A DNA stretch of 53,423 bases from Bacteroidota bacterium (GTDB taxonomy: Bacteria > Bacteroidota > Bacteroidia > Chitinophagales > Chitinophagaceae), in the NCBI GenBank assembly GCA_029555415.1, contig JAKPSI010000019.1:1-53423 (forward strand), written 5' to 3'. The stretch's first letter is position 1, and each line of letters starts with the position of its first letter. The notes beneath the pieces are model-generated. The model saw only the letters and a program-made list of their open reading frames with translations. It had not been told where the DNA came from and ran no database searches. Both the position numbers and the translations under genes were made by a program. Positions 34,701 through 43,526 of this stretch are shown in pieces.

Positions 34701-37700
34701 TCGAAGGCTGGATGCAGGATCCTTTCATCCTGAATCCGGGCAGTCAGGGCGGACAGCTGTATATCAACCTCGGTAATATATCTGAAGATATCCTGCCGGA
34801 TGGGAAAAGGATGTATGAGAACGGTCTCCGCAAACCTTCCATCAATGCTCCGGTCGATAATACCACTGTGTGGGGTAAAGTGCCTTCCAATCCCCTGCAG
34901 GTGACCAACGCTTTCAGTAATGAAACGGATGAGCGCCAGTATCAGGACGTCGGTATCGATGGTTTACGTGATGAAGAAGAGAAAACGAAATTCGCGAGTT
35001 ACCTGAACGACCTCAAAAATAATTTCGGTGCCAACTCACCGGTTTACCTGCAGGCTTCCGGCGACCCTTCCGCGGATAATTTCAAGCCTTATCGTGATGC
35101 GACTTATGAAACCCAGAAATCGGGTATCCTTCGCCGTTATAAAGACATCAACAGTCCGCAGGGTAACTCACCGGTATCGACCGGCAACAGCCAGTTCGTG
35201 AACGCCTTTACCCAGTACCCCGACGGGGAAGAGCTGAACCGCGATAATACCATGAATGAAACCGAGGAATACTTCCAGTATCGCCTCGATCTGCAGCCGA
35301 ATATGGCCATCGGTACCAACTTCATCACCGATAAACGTGTGGTGAGTGTGAACCTGGCTGATGGAACCAACCGTACCGAAACCTGGTACCTGTTCCGTAT
35401 CCCTGTATCTGAATACCAGCAGAAGGTGGGCAATATCCCGGATTTCAAATCGATCCGTTTTATCCGGATGTTCATGACCAATTTCGCTGACACGACCGTT
35501 CTCCGATTCGGAAAACTGGAACTGGTCCGTAACCAATGGCGGAAATTCAAATTCGTCATCGATACTTCCGGTAACTATACTCGTCTGCCAACGCCTGATC
35601 CTACTTCTTTTAATACACTGGCCGTGAACCTGGAGGAGAACGACCAGCGTCAGCCGGTAAGATATGTGATCCCGCCCGGTATCGAAAGACAACAGCAGCT
35701 CAGTAATAATAATGTATCCCTGTTCCTGAATGAGCAATCATTGAGTCTGCAGGTGTGCGGCCTGCCACGCCATGAAGCACGCGGTGTGTTCAGAACAATG
35801 AACCTCGACATGCGCCAGTATGGTCGCCTGCAGATGTTCATCCATGCGGAATCCGTACAGGGTCAGCAACACATCAATGATAATGACCTGAGTGCTATTG
35901 TTCGTATCGGTAATGATTTTGCGGGAAACTATTATGAGGTCAAGGTGCCGCTGAAGATGACGGCTTTCGGTGCAACGGATTCCCTTGCGATCTGGCCGGA
36001 ACTCAATAACCTTGATTTCGATCTGGATAAACTGACACAACTCAAGTCCAAACGTAATAAACTCGGTATCGCGCCTTCGGCATATTATAAAGAAACGGCA
36101 GCTGACGGAAGGTCCTATGCCATCGTCGGTAATCCCAACCTCGGTGAAGTGAAAGGGATCCTGCTTTCCGTTAAGAACGAGAATATGGAAGCCGCCTGTA
36201 CCGAAATATGGTTCAATGAACTTCGTTTCTCCAGGCTCGACGAAAAAGGCGGATGGGCCGCACTCGGCCGGATCGACCTGAAAATGGCCGATCTCGGAAC
36301 CATCACCGTTTCAGGAACCGCTAAGACCAAAGGGTTCGGTACACTGGAACAGCGCGTGAACGAACGCAGCCGTGAAGACAACTATACATTCGATATTTCC
36401 GCGAATATCGAAGCGGGAAAATTGCTGCCGAAGAAACTGGGCATGCAGATCCCTGTTTATGCAGGCATCAGCCGTACGACCAGCACCCCGGAGTACGATC
36501 CGTACGATTTGGATATCACGCTGAAGGAAAAACTGAAGGACCTGCCTTCTAAAAAAGATTCGATCAAAGCGAACGCACAAGACCAGACCACGATCAAGAC
36601 CATCAACCTCACGAACGTGAAGAAGATGAAGACGGATGGCAAGAAGCCGAAGATCTGGAGTGTGACCAACTTTGATTTCAACTATTCATTCATCGAGACC
36701 AGTCGCCATAATCCGCTCATCGAGGAAGATAACCTTCGCCGTACCAGAGGTGCGCTGGGTTATACCTATGCACCGCAGGTGAAACCTTTTGAGCCTTTCA
36801 AATACCTGATCAAATCGAGGTCAAGGTGGCTGGGACTGATCAAAGACATCAACTTCAACTACGCGCCATCGCAGATCTCATTCCGTGCGGATGTATTCCG
36901 TCAGTTCGGATCCACGCGCATGCGTAATATCGGTGGTGGCGGGTACAAGATCCCGGAGACCTACAACAAATACTTTACGTTCGATCGTTTCTATATCCTG
37001 CAATGGAACCTTACCCGTTCGATCTCGATCGATTACACGGCCACGAACAATGCCCGAATCGATGAACCTGCCGGCAGGATCGATACCAAAGAGAAGAAGG
37101 ATTCCGTGCGAACGAACTTCCTCAAAGGCGGACGCAACACCAACTATCACCAGGAAGTAACGATCAATTATAATGTACCGACGCAGAAGATCCCGCTGCT
37201 CGACTGGACCTCGCTGCGTGCCAGCTATAATGCGAAGTACAACTGGCTCGCCGCATCCCTTCTGGCCCGTGACCTGGGGAATACCCTTTCAAACACACAG
37301 ACACGTACGATCAACGGAGAATTCAAATTCGAAGACCTGTATAATAAATGGCGTTTCCTCCGTGCTGTGAACATGAACGGACCTGCCAATGGTAACAGAA
37401 CCAATAACGGTGACAATAATAATGGTAAAGGCGGCGGTAAGGGCGGCAATAAGAAACTCAACGGTCTTGATCCCCAGGATCAGCCCGGTGTGAAGATCGC
37501 ACAGAATAAAGGGGTGAAAACCGACAGTACCGGAAAGAAAACGAAGAAGCTGAAGAAGGAAAAGAAAGTAAGGGATCCGAACCTGCTCCCGGAGATCGGT
37601 GCAGTGCCCAAATTCTTCCTGCGTCTCGCTACATCCCTGAAACGTGTGGGTGTACAGTATACGGAAGACTTCGGAACGACACTGCCCGGTTATATGGACA

Positions 37701-39025
37701 GCACACGCATGTTCGGTAATAATCTGAAAAGTGGTCAGCCCGGATTCGGATATATTTTCGGCTACCAGCCAGATACGGGTTGGATCAATCAATTTGGACA
37801 GAAGGGATTGTTCTCACGTGATAAATTGGTCAGTGCTATGATCCAGCAGCGCTTCAACCAGCGACTGAATGTGACCGCACAGGTGAGCCCGTTCCGTGAT
37901 TTCACGATCGATCTGAATCTGGATAAGACCTACGATAAGAATTATTCGGAATTATATAAGGATACGACCGGTTCCGCAGGCCTTACGCGATTGAATCCTT
38001 ACGCTGCCGGTAGTTTCAGTGTCAGCTATATTTCTTATCAGACCCTGTTCACGAAATTCGATCCGAACGTCATTTCAGAATCATTCAAGACATTTGAGTC
38101 CAACCGCGCGCTTTTATCCAAGAAACTCGGAACCGCAAATCCATATGCGACCGGTGCACAGAATCCGGATGGATACTATAAAGGATATGGCCGTTACGCG
38201 CAGGAAGTGGTCATTCCGTCCTTCCTGGCCGCCTATACCAATAAGGATCCGATGGGCATCAAACTCACGAAGAACAGTAACCCGAATCTGCGTGCCAATC
38301 CGTTCTCTGGTATCATACCCAAACCGAACTGGGCATTGAGTTATACCGGTCTGCCGAGATTGCGTGGTATGGATAAAGTATTCAGCAGTTTCACGATACG
38401 CCATGGATACCACAGTACCCTTAGCATGAACAGCTTCAATACGGCACTGTTGTTCCAGGATCCTAACAGGATCGGTTATCCGAAATTCGTGGACACCCTC
38501 ACGGGCAATTTCATACCTTACTTCCTGATCCCGAATATCACGATCCAGGAATCATTCGATCCGCTGATCCAGGTGGAAATGACATTCACCAATCAGCTGA
38601 CCACATCCATCGAGTTCAAGAAAACGCGTACGCTGAGTCTGAGTCTCATCGACTATCAGCTGGCGGAGAACCGTTCAACGGAAGTAACATTCGGATTCAA
38701 CTGGCGCAAGAAGGGTGTGCCGCTGATCAAGAACCTGAAGATCGGCAAGAATGGTATGAAGCTGGATAATGATGTGACCATGCGCTGTGACTTCAGTCTG
38801 CGTGATGACGCTACTGCCAACAGCAAACTGGATCAGGGTACTTCATTCGGTACATCCGGACAGAAAGTGATCCGTATTGCCCCGTCCATTGATTATGTCC
38901 TCAATAACCGCGTCAGCCTCAAACTCTATTTTGAGCAGACACGCAATATCCCCAAGGTCAGTAACGCCTTCCCGATCACCAATACCAAGGGTGGGCTGGC
39001 AGTGCATATTTCCCTCGCGCAGTAA
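31766..39025 (+). CDS. sprA: Cell surface protein SprA, T9SS outer membrane translocon
   Basis: This 2419-codon gene encodes the giant beta-barrel through which T9SS substrates leave; family members are about 2400 residues (Sov in Porphyromonas). A signal peptide (TVLCFALILPLFPGQASA) leads. SprA-typical blocks include GYVELLAGYQGQHINNPTLP, YIDDFEGTRAGIDLR, EIWFNELRFSRLDEKGGWAA and ALGYTYAPQ. A low-complexity Asn/Gly/Lys segment lies near residues 1870-1935. The start is TTG at 31766 with GGAG 8 bases upstream. An ATG at 31753 enters a 7-A run and would reach this frame only after a one-base slip. Confidence 0.95.
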   Translation: MNLKTAHIFRTVLCFALILPLFPGQASARFQQQPSRPDTLHYPLTERRADPYSTPNRNTFDFRDTSFIKKTIEYDPKTKQYYIVEKVGSHYYRTPTSFSMEEFINLQGHKDEQDYFHKRAALLADMNRRIFKPKFKITNDLFNRVVGTGKIDIRPSGYVELLAGYQGQHINNPTLPERARKNGGFDFNMNSRLQVDANIGDKLKLPINYNTLANFDFENQLKLDYQGKDDEILKLFQAGNVNFSSKSTLIPGAQSLFGIKSQLQFGKLYITSVLANQRSTRQSANLENGASTQSFSIKANEYEENRHFLLSQYFRTNFNSAMQKLPVVNSPIQILKSEVWVTNRNGATTDTRDIVALMDLGEGSPFGAWGGTGSSASLPENYTNNLYRTITANPSSRNSSLVQGVLTGLGLAPVQDFEKTFARKLQPSDYTINPQIGFISLNQTLQPDEVLAVAFQYTYNGRIFQVGEFSQDVPPDTTGTSQRVLFLKLLKATSQRTSLPIWDLMMKNVYAVGYGQLERQDFQLNLVYEEPSNGEKRYLPPTDLINTYQFRPLISLLNLDRLNNQNDPQPDGVFDFIENFTIISSQSRVIFPVLEPFGHDLDYVYATQALRDKYLYYPLYDTIKAIAETYANLNRFKLTGRSKTTLQGDYQLGLNIPRGSVTVTAGGQVLQENVDYEINYDLGTLRVTNQAIINSGVQVNIQSENQAMGGAFQQKNFMGVRLDYLANKNFTLGATMVRLGERPFFIKQQYGEDPIKNTMYGFDFDYRNNVPRLSKWLDKLPFYSTKAMSSITAYGEAAILEPGHPKQINSSKSDKSGVSYIDDFEGTRAGIDLRFPLISWTLASIPKGNGLFPESNLSNNLAADYNRAKFAWYNIEPVLQERRNPNNPLRDNPAELSNPRVRQVLQNEIFPNKSVEFGQGLLTTFDLAFYPREKGPYNYEARPGRIDANGNLINPKQSWGGLMRSIDQTDFETGNIEYIEGWMQDPFILNPGSQGGQLYINLGNISEDILPDGKRMYENGLRKPSINAPVDNTTVWGKVPSNPLQVTNAFSNETDERQYQDVGIDGLRDEEEKTKFASYLNDLKNNFGANSPVYLQASGDPSADNFKPYRDATYETQKSGILRRYKDINSPQGNSPVSTGNSQFVNAFTQYPDGEELNRDNTMNETEEYFQYRLDLQPNMAIGTNFITDKRVVSVNLADGTNRTETWYLFRIPVSEYQQKVGNIPDFKSIRFIRMFMTNFADTTVLRFGKLELVRNQWRKFKFVIDTSGNYTRLPTPDPTSFNTLAVNLEENDQRQPVRYVIPPGIERQQQLSNNNVSLFLNEQSLSLQVCGLPRHEARGVFRTMNLDMRQYGRLQMFIHAESVQGQQHINDNDLSAIVRIGNDFAGNYYEVKVPLKMTAFGATDSLAIWPELNNLDFDLDKLTQLKSKRNKLGIAPSAYYKETAADGRSYAIVGNPNLGEVKGILLSVKNENMEAACTEIWFNELRFSRLDEKGGWAALGRIDLKMADLGTITVSGTAKTKGFGTLEQRVNERSREDNYTFDISANIEAGKLLPKKLGMQIPVYAGISRTTSTPEYDPYDLDITLKEKLKDLPSKKDSIKANAQDQTTIKTINLTNVKKMKTDGKKPKIWSVTNFDFNYSFIETSRHNPLIEEDNLRRTRGALGYTYAPQVKPFEPFKYLIKSRSRWLGLIKDINFNYAPSQISFRADVFRQFGSTRMRNIGGGGYKIPETYNKYFTFDRFYILQWNLTRSISIDYTATNNARIDEPAGRIDTKEKKDSVRTNFLKGGRNTNYHQEVTINYNVPTQKIPLLDWTSLRASYNAKYNWLAASLLARDLGNTLSNTQTRTINGEFKFEDLYNKWRFLRAVNMNGPANGNRTNNGDNNNGKGGGKGGNKKLNGLDPQDQPGVKIAQNKGVKTDSTGKKTKKLKKEKKVRDPNLLPEIGAVPKFFLRLATSLKRVGVQYTEDFGTTLPGYMDSTRMFGNNLKSGQPGFGYIFGYQPDTGWINQFGQKGLFSRDKLVSAMIQQRFNQRLNVTAQVSPFRDFTIDLNLDKTYDKNYSELYKDTTGSAGLTRLNPYAAGSFSVSYISYQTLFTKFDPNVISESFKTFESNRALLSKKLGTANPYATGAQNPDGYYKGYGRYAQEVVIPSFLAAYTNKDPMGIKLTKNSNPNLRANPFSGIIPKPNWALSYTGLPRLRGMDKVFSSFTIRHGYHSTLSMNSFNTALLFQDPNRIGYPKFVDTLTGNFIPYFLIPNITIQESFDPLIQVEMTFTNQLTTSIEFKKTRTLSLSLIDYQLAENRSTEVTFGFNWRKKGVPLIKNLKIGKNGMKLDNDVTMRCDFSLRDDATANSKLDQGTSFGTSGQKVIRIAPSIDYVLNNRVSLKLYFEQTRNIPKVSNAFPITNTKGGLAVHISLAQ

Positions 39026-39027
39026 TG

Positions 39028-39062
39028 TTAGTCATTAGTCTGTAGTCGGCAGTCTTTAGTCC
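39028..39062. repeat. TTAGTCN heptameric array, copy one
   Basis: Five consecutive heptads in exact register: TTAGTCA, TTAGTCT, GTAGTCG, GCAGTCT, TTAGTCC. It begins 2 bases after the sprA stop codon. Confidence 0.85.
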
Positions 39063-39164
39063 GTTCTTATCAGGTATAGGAGTGCTTTGTGCATAACAAT
39101 TCTATAAGGCTACTGAAGGTGTTAGGTTGCGGGATTCAGACTTTACCGATGAAAAAAGCACGCC

Positions 39165-39189
39165 GTGGTCGGTGTTTTTCACCGACCAC
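39165..39189. repeat. Perfect 10-bp hairpin between the two repeat copies
   Basis: GTGGTCGGTG, loop TTTTT, CACCGACCAC. Both flanking genes run towards it. On the minus strand six T follow about 8 bases after the stem, so a terminator role is possible but not classic. Confidence 0.7.
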
Positions 39190-39207
39190 CGGGCAGGAAC
39201 GAAGTAG

Positions 39208-39235
39208 TTAGTCTTTAGTCGGTAGTCTATAGTCC
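39208..39235. repeat. TTAGTCN heptameric array, copy two
   Basis: Four consecutive heptads in register: TTAGTCT, TTAGTCG, GTAGTCT, ATAGTCC. Confidence 0.8.
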
Positions 39236-39340
39236 TTTCTTTTCAGGTATAGGGATGGGTTCAGCATTGCTATTCTATACAGCTATTAAAGGAGGTAGGA
39301 CCCGAGGATAGATGCTACGTGAAGATCGCTCAGTGTGGGA

Positions 39341-39841
39341 TCAGTTCCCGGGTTGGGTATTATTCTCAGCGCCGGTTTTTTTGAAAAGCATCACATAACC
39401 GCAGAGATTCTTTTTCTTCTGCTTATTGACCTGAACCGGTTTCATCATGTGGAATTCTGAGAACTTCGGAATGTAAGAGTAGGAGATGATATTGCCGTCC
39501 ACATCACCCCAGCGTTTCTGCTGGAAGATCACCTGGCGTTCATTCCAGTCGTACATACGCACTTCGTATAACCTGGAAGTGATGTCGCCGATGAATATGA
39601 ACTGATACCAGCTGCCTTCGGTCAGTGGAATGACGACGGGCATTTCAAATTCGCTTTCCATATTGATGGAAGCTTCTTTCAGTAAAATATAACCGTCTTT
39701 GGAATATAAGTTTTTGAGGCTGTCAACCTGCTTGCCCATCAGGTCGTCCCGGCAGGTCTGAAGGCGGATCACATCCTGGGCGTATGCGCTTGCAGTGAGC
39801 CCGAGTGAAAGAAGGAGGAATGGGATGATACGGTTTTTCAT
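39341..39841 (-). CDS. Secreted hypothetical protein
   Basis: This 166-residue protein has a signal peptide (MKNRIIPFLLLSLGLTASAY-AQ), which sets the start at 39841 rather than the in-frame ATG at 39922. The mature part reads RLQTCRDDLMGKQVDSLKNL, SWYQFIFIGDITSRLYEVRM and FHMMKPVQVNKQKKKNLCGY. The two Cys residues could form a disulphide. I do not recognise the family. A periplasmic or surface location is likely. Confidence 0.72.
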   Translation of the reverse strand: MKNRIIPFLLLSLGLTASAYAQDVIRLQTCRDDLMGKQVDSLKNLYSKDGYILLKEASINMESEFEMPVVIPLTEGSWYQFIFIGDITSRLYEVRMYDWNERQVIFQQKRWGDVDGNIISYSYIPKFSEFHMMKPVQVNKQKKKNLCGYVMLFKKTGAENNTQPGN

Positions 39842-40058
39842 AACAGTTGTTCTACAGGAACGGATAGTCCCTATAAAGTTATGGCACAATTTCCTGAACA
39901 GTAAAGGTTTCTGTTTTTTCATCGGTGAATTTCAGGCGGCGCGGTAAATTTTCGCAGGGAATCTACGACAAATGGCGGGCCAGGCTCCCGGGAGGGTACA
40001 GCCAGGGCCTGTTAAGATAGCCAAATTCAGGTGAAAAATCCCAATATTCGGGTCAATA

Positions 40059-40823
40059 TCAGTCCGGCTGGCGGTTAAAATGTGTCGCATCCGCCTGGCG
40101 GGTGGGCATGATCTCCAGTTCATTGATGCAAACATGTTCCGGCAGGGTAGCGCAGTAATAGATCACGCCGGCTACATCTTCGCCGGTCAGAGGCTGAATG
40201 CCACTGTATACACTCTTTGCCGTAGCGGCATCACCTTTAAAACGAACCAGCGAGAATTCGGTTTCTGCAGCACCGGGATTGATGCAGGTGACCCTGATAT
40301 GATATGGCAGCAGATCGATACGCATGCCCTGACTGATCGCATTGACCGCAAACTTGCTGCCGCAGTACACGTTACCTTTTTCATACACCTGTTTGCCGGC
40401 AATGGACCCCATATTGATGATATGTCCTTTTTTGCGTTTCACCATCAGTTGCGATACAGCTTTTGATGTGTACAGGAATCCTTTCACATTGGTATCGATC
40501 ATCGTGGTCCAGTCATTCATATCTGCTTCATGAAAATGATCACGGCCCAGAGCGAGGCCCGCATTGTTGACGAAGATGTCGATCGCTTTCCATTGTTCCG
40601 GCAATCCGTTTATCGCAGCATTCACGGCCGCTTCGTCCCGCACATCGAAAGGGAGGGTGATGAGCGCAACGTTGTACTTGCTTTCCAGCGAAGTGGCCAA
40701 AGCATCCAGTCTGTCTTTCCGCCTGCCATTCAGGATCAGGTCATAACCATTTTCTGCGAATTTCCAGGCGGTAGCTTCTCCGAATCCGGATGTGGCTCCG
40801 GTGATGAATACGATTCCGGGCAT
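40059..40823 (-). CDS. SDR-family NAD(P)-dependent oxidoreductase (YdfG-like)
   Basis: This 254-residue short-chain dehydrogenase has the cofactor motif TGATSGFGEATA (8-19), NNAGLALG, catalytic Ser in NMGSIAGKQVY and Tyr-Lys in YCGSKFAVNAIS. NGRRKDRL after the second strand suggests NADP preference. The sequence resembles YdfG-type 3-hydroxy acid/serine dehydrogenases (PLTGEDVAGVIYYCATLP and INELEIMPTRQA near the end). Confidence 0.92.
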   Translation of the reverse strand: MPGIVFITGATSGFGEATAWKFAENGYDLILNGRRKDRLDALATSLESKYNVALITLPFDVRDEAAVNAAINGLPEQWKAIDIFVNNAGLALGRDHFHEADMNDWTTMIDTNVKGFLYTSKAVSQLMVKRKKGHIINMGSIAGKQVYEKGNVYCGSKFAVNAISQGMRIDLLPYHIRVTCINPGAAETEFSLVRFKGDAATAKSVYSGIQPLTGEDVAGVIYYCATLPEHVCINELEIMPTRQADATHFNRQPD

Positions 40824-40887
40824 ATTGAAACTGATTTTTTACTGCACGAAGATAGCCGAATGTGCACGGTGGAAAAAACGCTGTGTT

Positions 40888-43503
40888 TTAGCGGATCAGT
40901 GTAGTGGTGCCTTTGAGGAAGAGTTTGCGCCCGGTATAATCAATGGCACTGACCATCCATGCATAGGTATTACTGCCCTGCAGTACCCCGCCGACCTTAC
41001 CGTTCCAGCCCGCACCATTCACGGAAGTTGTGAACACCAGCTGGCCCCAGCGGTTGTAGATACTGAAGAATTCGATCTTTTCAATACCCACGCCGATCGG
41101 TCTCACTACATCATTCAATCCGTCACCATTCGGCGTAAATGCAGTGGGGACGAAAATATATGGAACGGTCCGGAACACCCGAACGGTCATGAAGCTTGAA
41201 TCGGTGCACCCTGCGGCATCACTCACCAGTAATTTGTAACGTACGGAATCCACACTGCCATCATACAATCCGGTAGGATTAGGGATCCGGGGGTTATTCA
41301 GCCAGGTGCCGGGAAACCACTGGTAAGCGGTTCCGCCACTGGCATTCAGATGCAGGGGTTGTCCAACGATCACGACCGTATCATGTCCGGCAAATGGTCT
41401 GATGCGGGGCAATACGGTTACGACCAGGGTGTCGAATTTGGGCTTCGGACAACCTAACGTATCATATGATGTGAGAATGAAAGAAGTGGTCCGGGGCGGA
41501 TTCACGGTCGTGGTCAGACTGTTCGGATTACCCAGATACTGGGCAGGCGTCCAGGTGAACCGGGAGCCGGTGATCCTGCCATGCAAGAGACCTTGTGAAT
41601 TATAACAAAGTGTCGTATCAGGACCTGCAACCGCAACGGGGTAGGGAACGGTGCTTACGATAACCTGATCTGTTGCGGTACAACTGCCGATCCTGGCGAG
41701 TACAGTATACGTTGTGAGACTGTTCGTCACTGCCATCGGGTTGATGATATTCGGATTGCTCAGATTGGCGGCTGGCGACCATAAGAATTGCAAACCGTTC
41801 GAAATAGCATTCAGCCGGATCGAATCGCCCTGGCATATCGTGGTGTCATTTATCGCCTGTAGCGAAACGAATGATACGACACGAACTCTTACGGAATCAT
41901 TATTGATACAACCGTTCTCATTCAGATTCACATAATAGGTCGTTGTGGTGACCGGCGAAACGGTAGGCGTGGCAGTATTTGCATTGATGATATTGACTAG
42001 CGGGGTCCAGCTGAACACACCATTCCCGCTGGCCTGTAATTGGAGTTGATCGCTTACACAGATCAATGTATCCTTGAAAGCCAGACCGATCTTCGGCTTA
42101 TCCAGTACATCCACGGTCTTGCTTATGGTGTCGATACAACCCCTGTTATCTGTAACGATCAGTTGAGCCGTCATTGTGCCGGATGCTGAATATAACCAGT
42201 TGGGATTCCTGATATGAGCGGTGTCTGCCAATGTATTCAGATCACCGAAATTCCAGCTCCAGGAATTGACGGTTCCGTAGCGGGAACGGGTAGTATCCCT
42301 GAAACTGATCGGATTATTGATACAGGTTCCGGTGACGGTGAATCCTGGTGCGAATCCCGGGTACACTTTCACGACCGCTGTGGTAGAATCGGAACATTGC
42401 TGATTCCTGTTCGTTACGAGCTTCAGTACAAAAGTGCCAGAATCAGGATAAGTGTAAGTAGGTGCGATCTGATCGGATGTATCATTGGTAAGTGTAGTGA
42501 CACCGAAATCCCAGAAATAAGAATTGATCAGCGGACTCGAATTCTGATTCTGGAAATTGAGTGTAAATGCATTGGGGCCGATACATGAAATATATTGCGG
42601 TGCAAGACTTGCTTTGGCAATGGTGCAATCACCGATCTTGATCTGCAGGTCCTTCCTTTGTACCGCGATCGGAATACCGTTTCTGATCTCAGTGACACAA
42701 ACCGTTACAACATAAATGCCTGCAGCCGGGGCGATGCCGGAAATGAGACCTGTGGCGGGATTGACAGTGATCGTTGAACCCAGCGGACTCGATCCGTTGA
42801 ATGGTACAACATAAGGGACCGCCGGATAAGGCGGGGGATCAGGAGGGTTCGGCGCGGATTGTCCGGGAGCGGAACTGCCTCCTAAATAGGCATTGCAGAA
42901 AGAATAGGTCAGAAGATCACCATCCGCATCCGTTGCAGCAAAACTGTACTGGAAACTATTGTTGGCACAAACAATGACCGTATCAGGTCCGATGAAATGC
43001 GCACTGTTATTGGCTGGTGCGGTGGCAAGCTGATCTGTACCCGGGATCTCAGCTGTATAGGTTGCGCCTGCATTACTTGAGTTACTCAGGTTGTTGATAC
43101 CATTGATACGGCAGCAACGCTGATAAGCGATGATATATCCCTCCGGTATCGCCGGCAGATCAACAGTGAAAGTATAATATCCTACATCGTAATAAACGAC
43201 GGGCGGATTGGAGATACAGGGGCTGGGGCTGACCAACTGCAATTCAATTGCGGCGGTCCGGGTGATCTCATTATTGGAGATCAGTGTACCGGTGAGCCGG
43301 TTGAAGATCCCGATCGCGGCTGCTGCATCCAGCGCGGCTCCGGTGGAAAAGTGGTCCCTGAATAATTTCAGCGTGATCTCATAGCGATGGGTCGTTCCGT
43401 TGGAACTGACAAGTCTGTAATAGATCTCACCACCCGTGATATGGTTGGCAAAGCTGGTGAGAGAGAACAGTATTCCCGCTATGAGGCTGAGGTAACGTTT
43501 CAT
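40888..43503 (-). CDS. PKD-domain surface protein with T9SS type B sorting domain
   Basis: This 871-residue protein has a signal peptide (MKRYLSLIAGILFSLTSFA-N). The N-terminal domain starts HITGGEIYYRLVSSNGTTHR. PKD-like domains include PTYTYPDSGTFVLKLVTN and SWSWNFGDLNTLADTAHIRN, followed by repeats around 'CQGDSIRLNA' and 'CYNSQGLLHG'. The C-terminal domain is the gliding-motility-associated type B signal: PTAFTPNGDGLNDVVRP, FSIYNRWGQLVF and YAWMVSAIDYTGRKLFLKG. It should be exported by the SprA translocon and placed on the surface. It could be an adhesin; no ligand is apparent. Confidence 0.92.
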   Translation of the reverse strand: MKRYLSLIAGILFSLTSFANHITGGEIYYRLVSSNGTTHRYEITLKLFRDHFSTGAALDAAAAIGIFNRLTGTLISNNEITRTAAIELQLVSPSPCISNPPVVYYDVGYYTFTVDLPAIPEGYIIAYQRCCRINGINNLSNSSNAGATYTAEIPGTDQLATAPANNSAHFIGPDTVIVCANNSFQYSFAATDADGDLLTYSFCNAYLGGSSAPGQSAPNPPDPPPYPAVPYVVPFNGSSPLGSTITVNPATGLISGIAPAAGIYVVTVCVTEIRNGIPIAVQRKDLQIKIGDCTIAKASLAPQYISCIGPNAFTLNFQNQNSSPLINSYFWDFGVTTLTNDTSDQIAPTYTYPDSGTFVLKLVTNRNQQCSDSTTAVVKVYPGFAPGFTVTGTCINNPISFRDTTRSRYGTVNSWSWNFGDLNTLADTAHIRNPNWLYSASGTMTAQLIVTDNRGCIDTISKTVDVLDKPKIGLAFKDTLICVSDQLQLQASGNGVFSWTPLVNIINANTATPTVSPVTTTTYYVNLNENGCINNDSVRVRVVSFVSLQAINDTTICQGDSIRLNAISNGLQFLWSPAANLSNPNIINPMAVTNSLTTYTVLARIGSCTATDQVIVSTVPYPVAVAGPDTTLCYNSQGLLHGRITGSRFTWTPAQYLGNPNSLTTTVNPPRTTSFILTSYDTLGCPKPKFDTLVVTVLPRIRPFAGHDTVVIVGQPLHLNASGGTAYQWFPGTWLNNPRIPNPTGLYDGSVDSVRYKLLVSDAAGCTDSSFMTVRVFRTVPYIFVPTAFTPNGDGLNDVVRPIGVGIEKIEFFSIYNRWGQLVFTTSVNGAGWNGKVGGVLQGSNTYAWMVSAIDYTGRKLFLKGTTTLIR

Positions 43504-43526
43504 GAATGATTTGAAATGCAGGCGAA

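Larger units (their letters stand above)
39026..39340. other. Repeat-rich region after sprA
   Basis: The 315 bases hold two diverged tandem copies of a unit of about 100 bases, each starting with TTAGTC heptads. Copy one runs from 39028 (heptads to 39062, then CTTATCAGGTATAGG and AATTCTATAAGGCTA). Copy two runs from 39208 (heptads to 39235, then CTTTTCAGGTATAGGGATGG and CTATTCTATACAGCTA). A perfect hairpin lies between them at 39165-39189. No gene is visible. Confidence 0.75.

Noticed and set aside
31766-39025. Many open frames on the opposite strand and in other frames within sprA
   Set aside because: They are shadows of a long, continuous SprA reading frame and encode no recognisable proteins.
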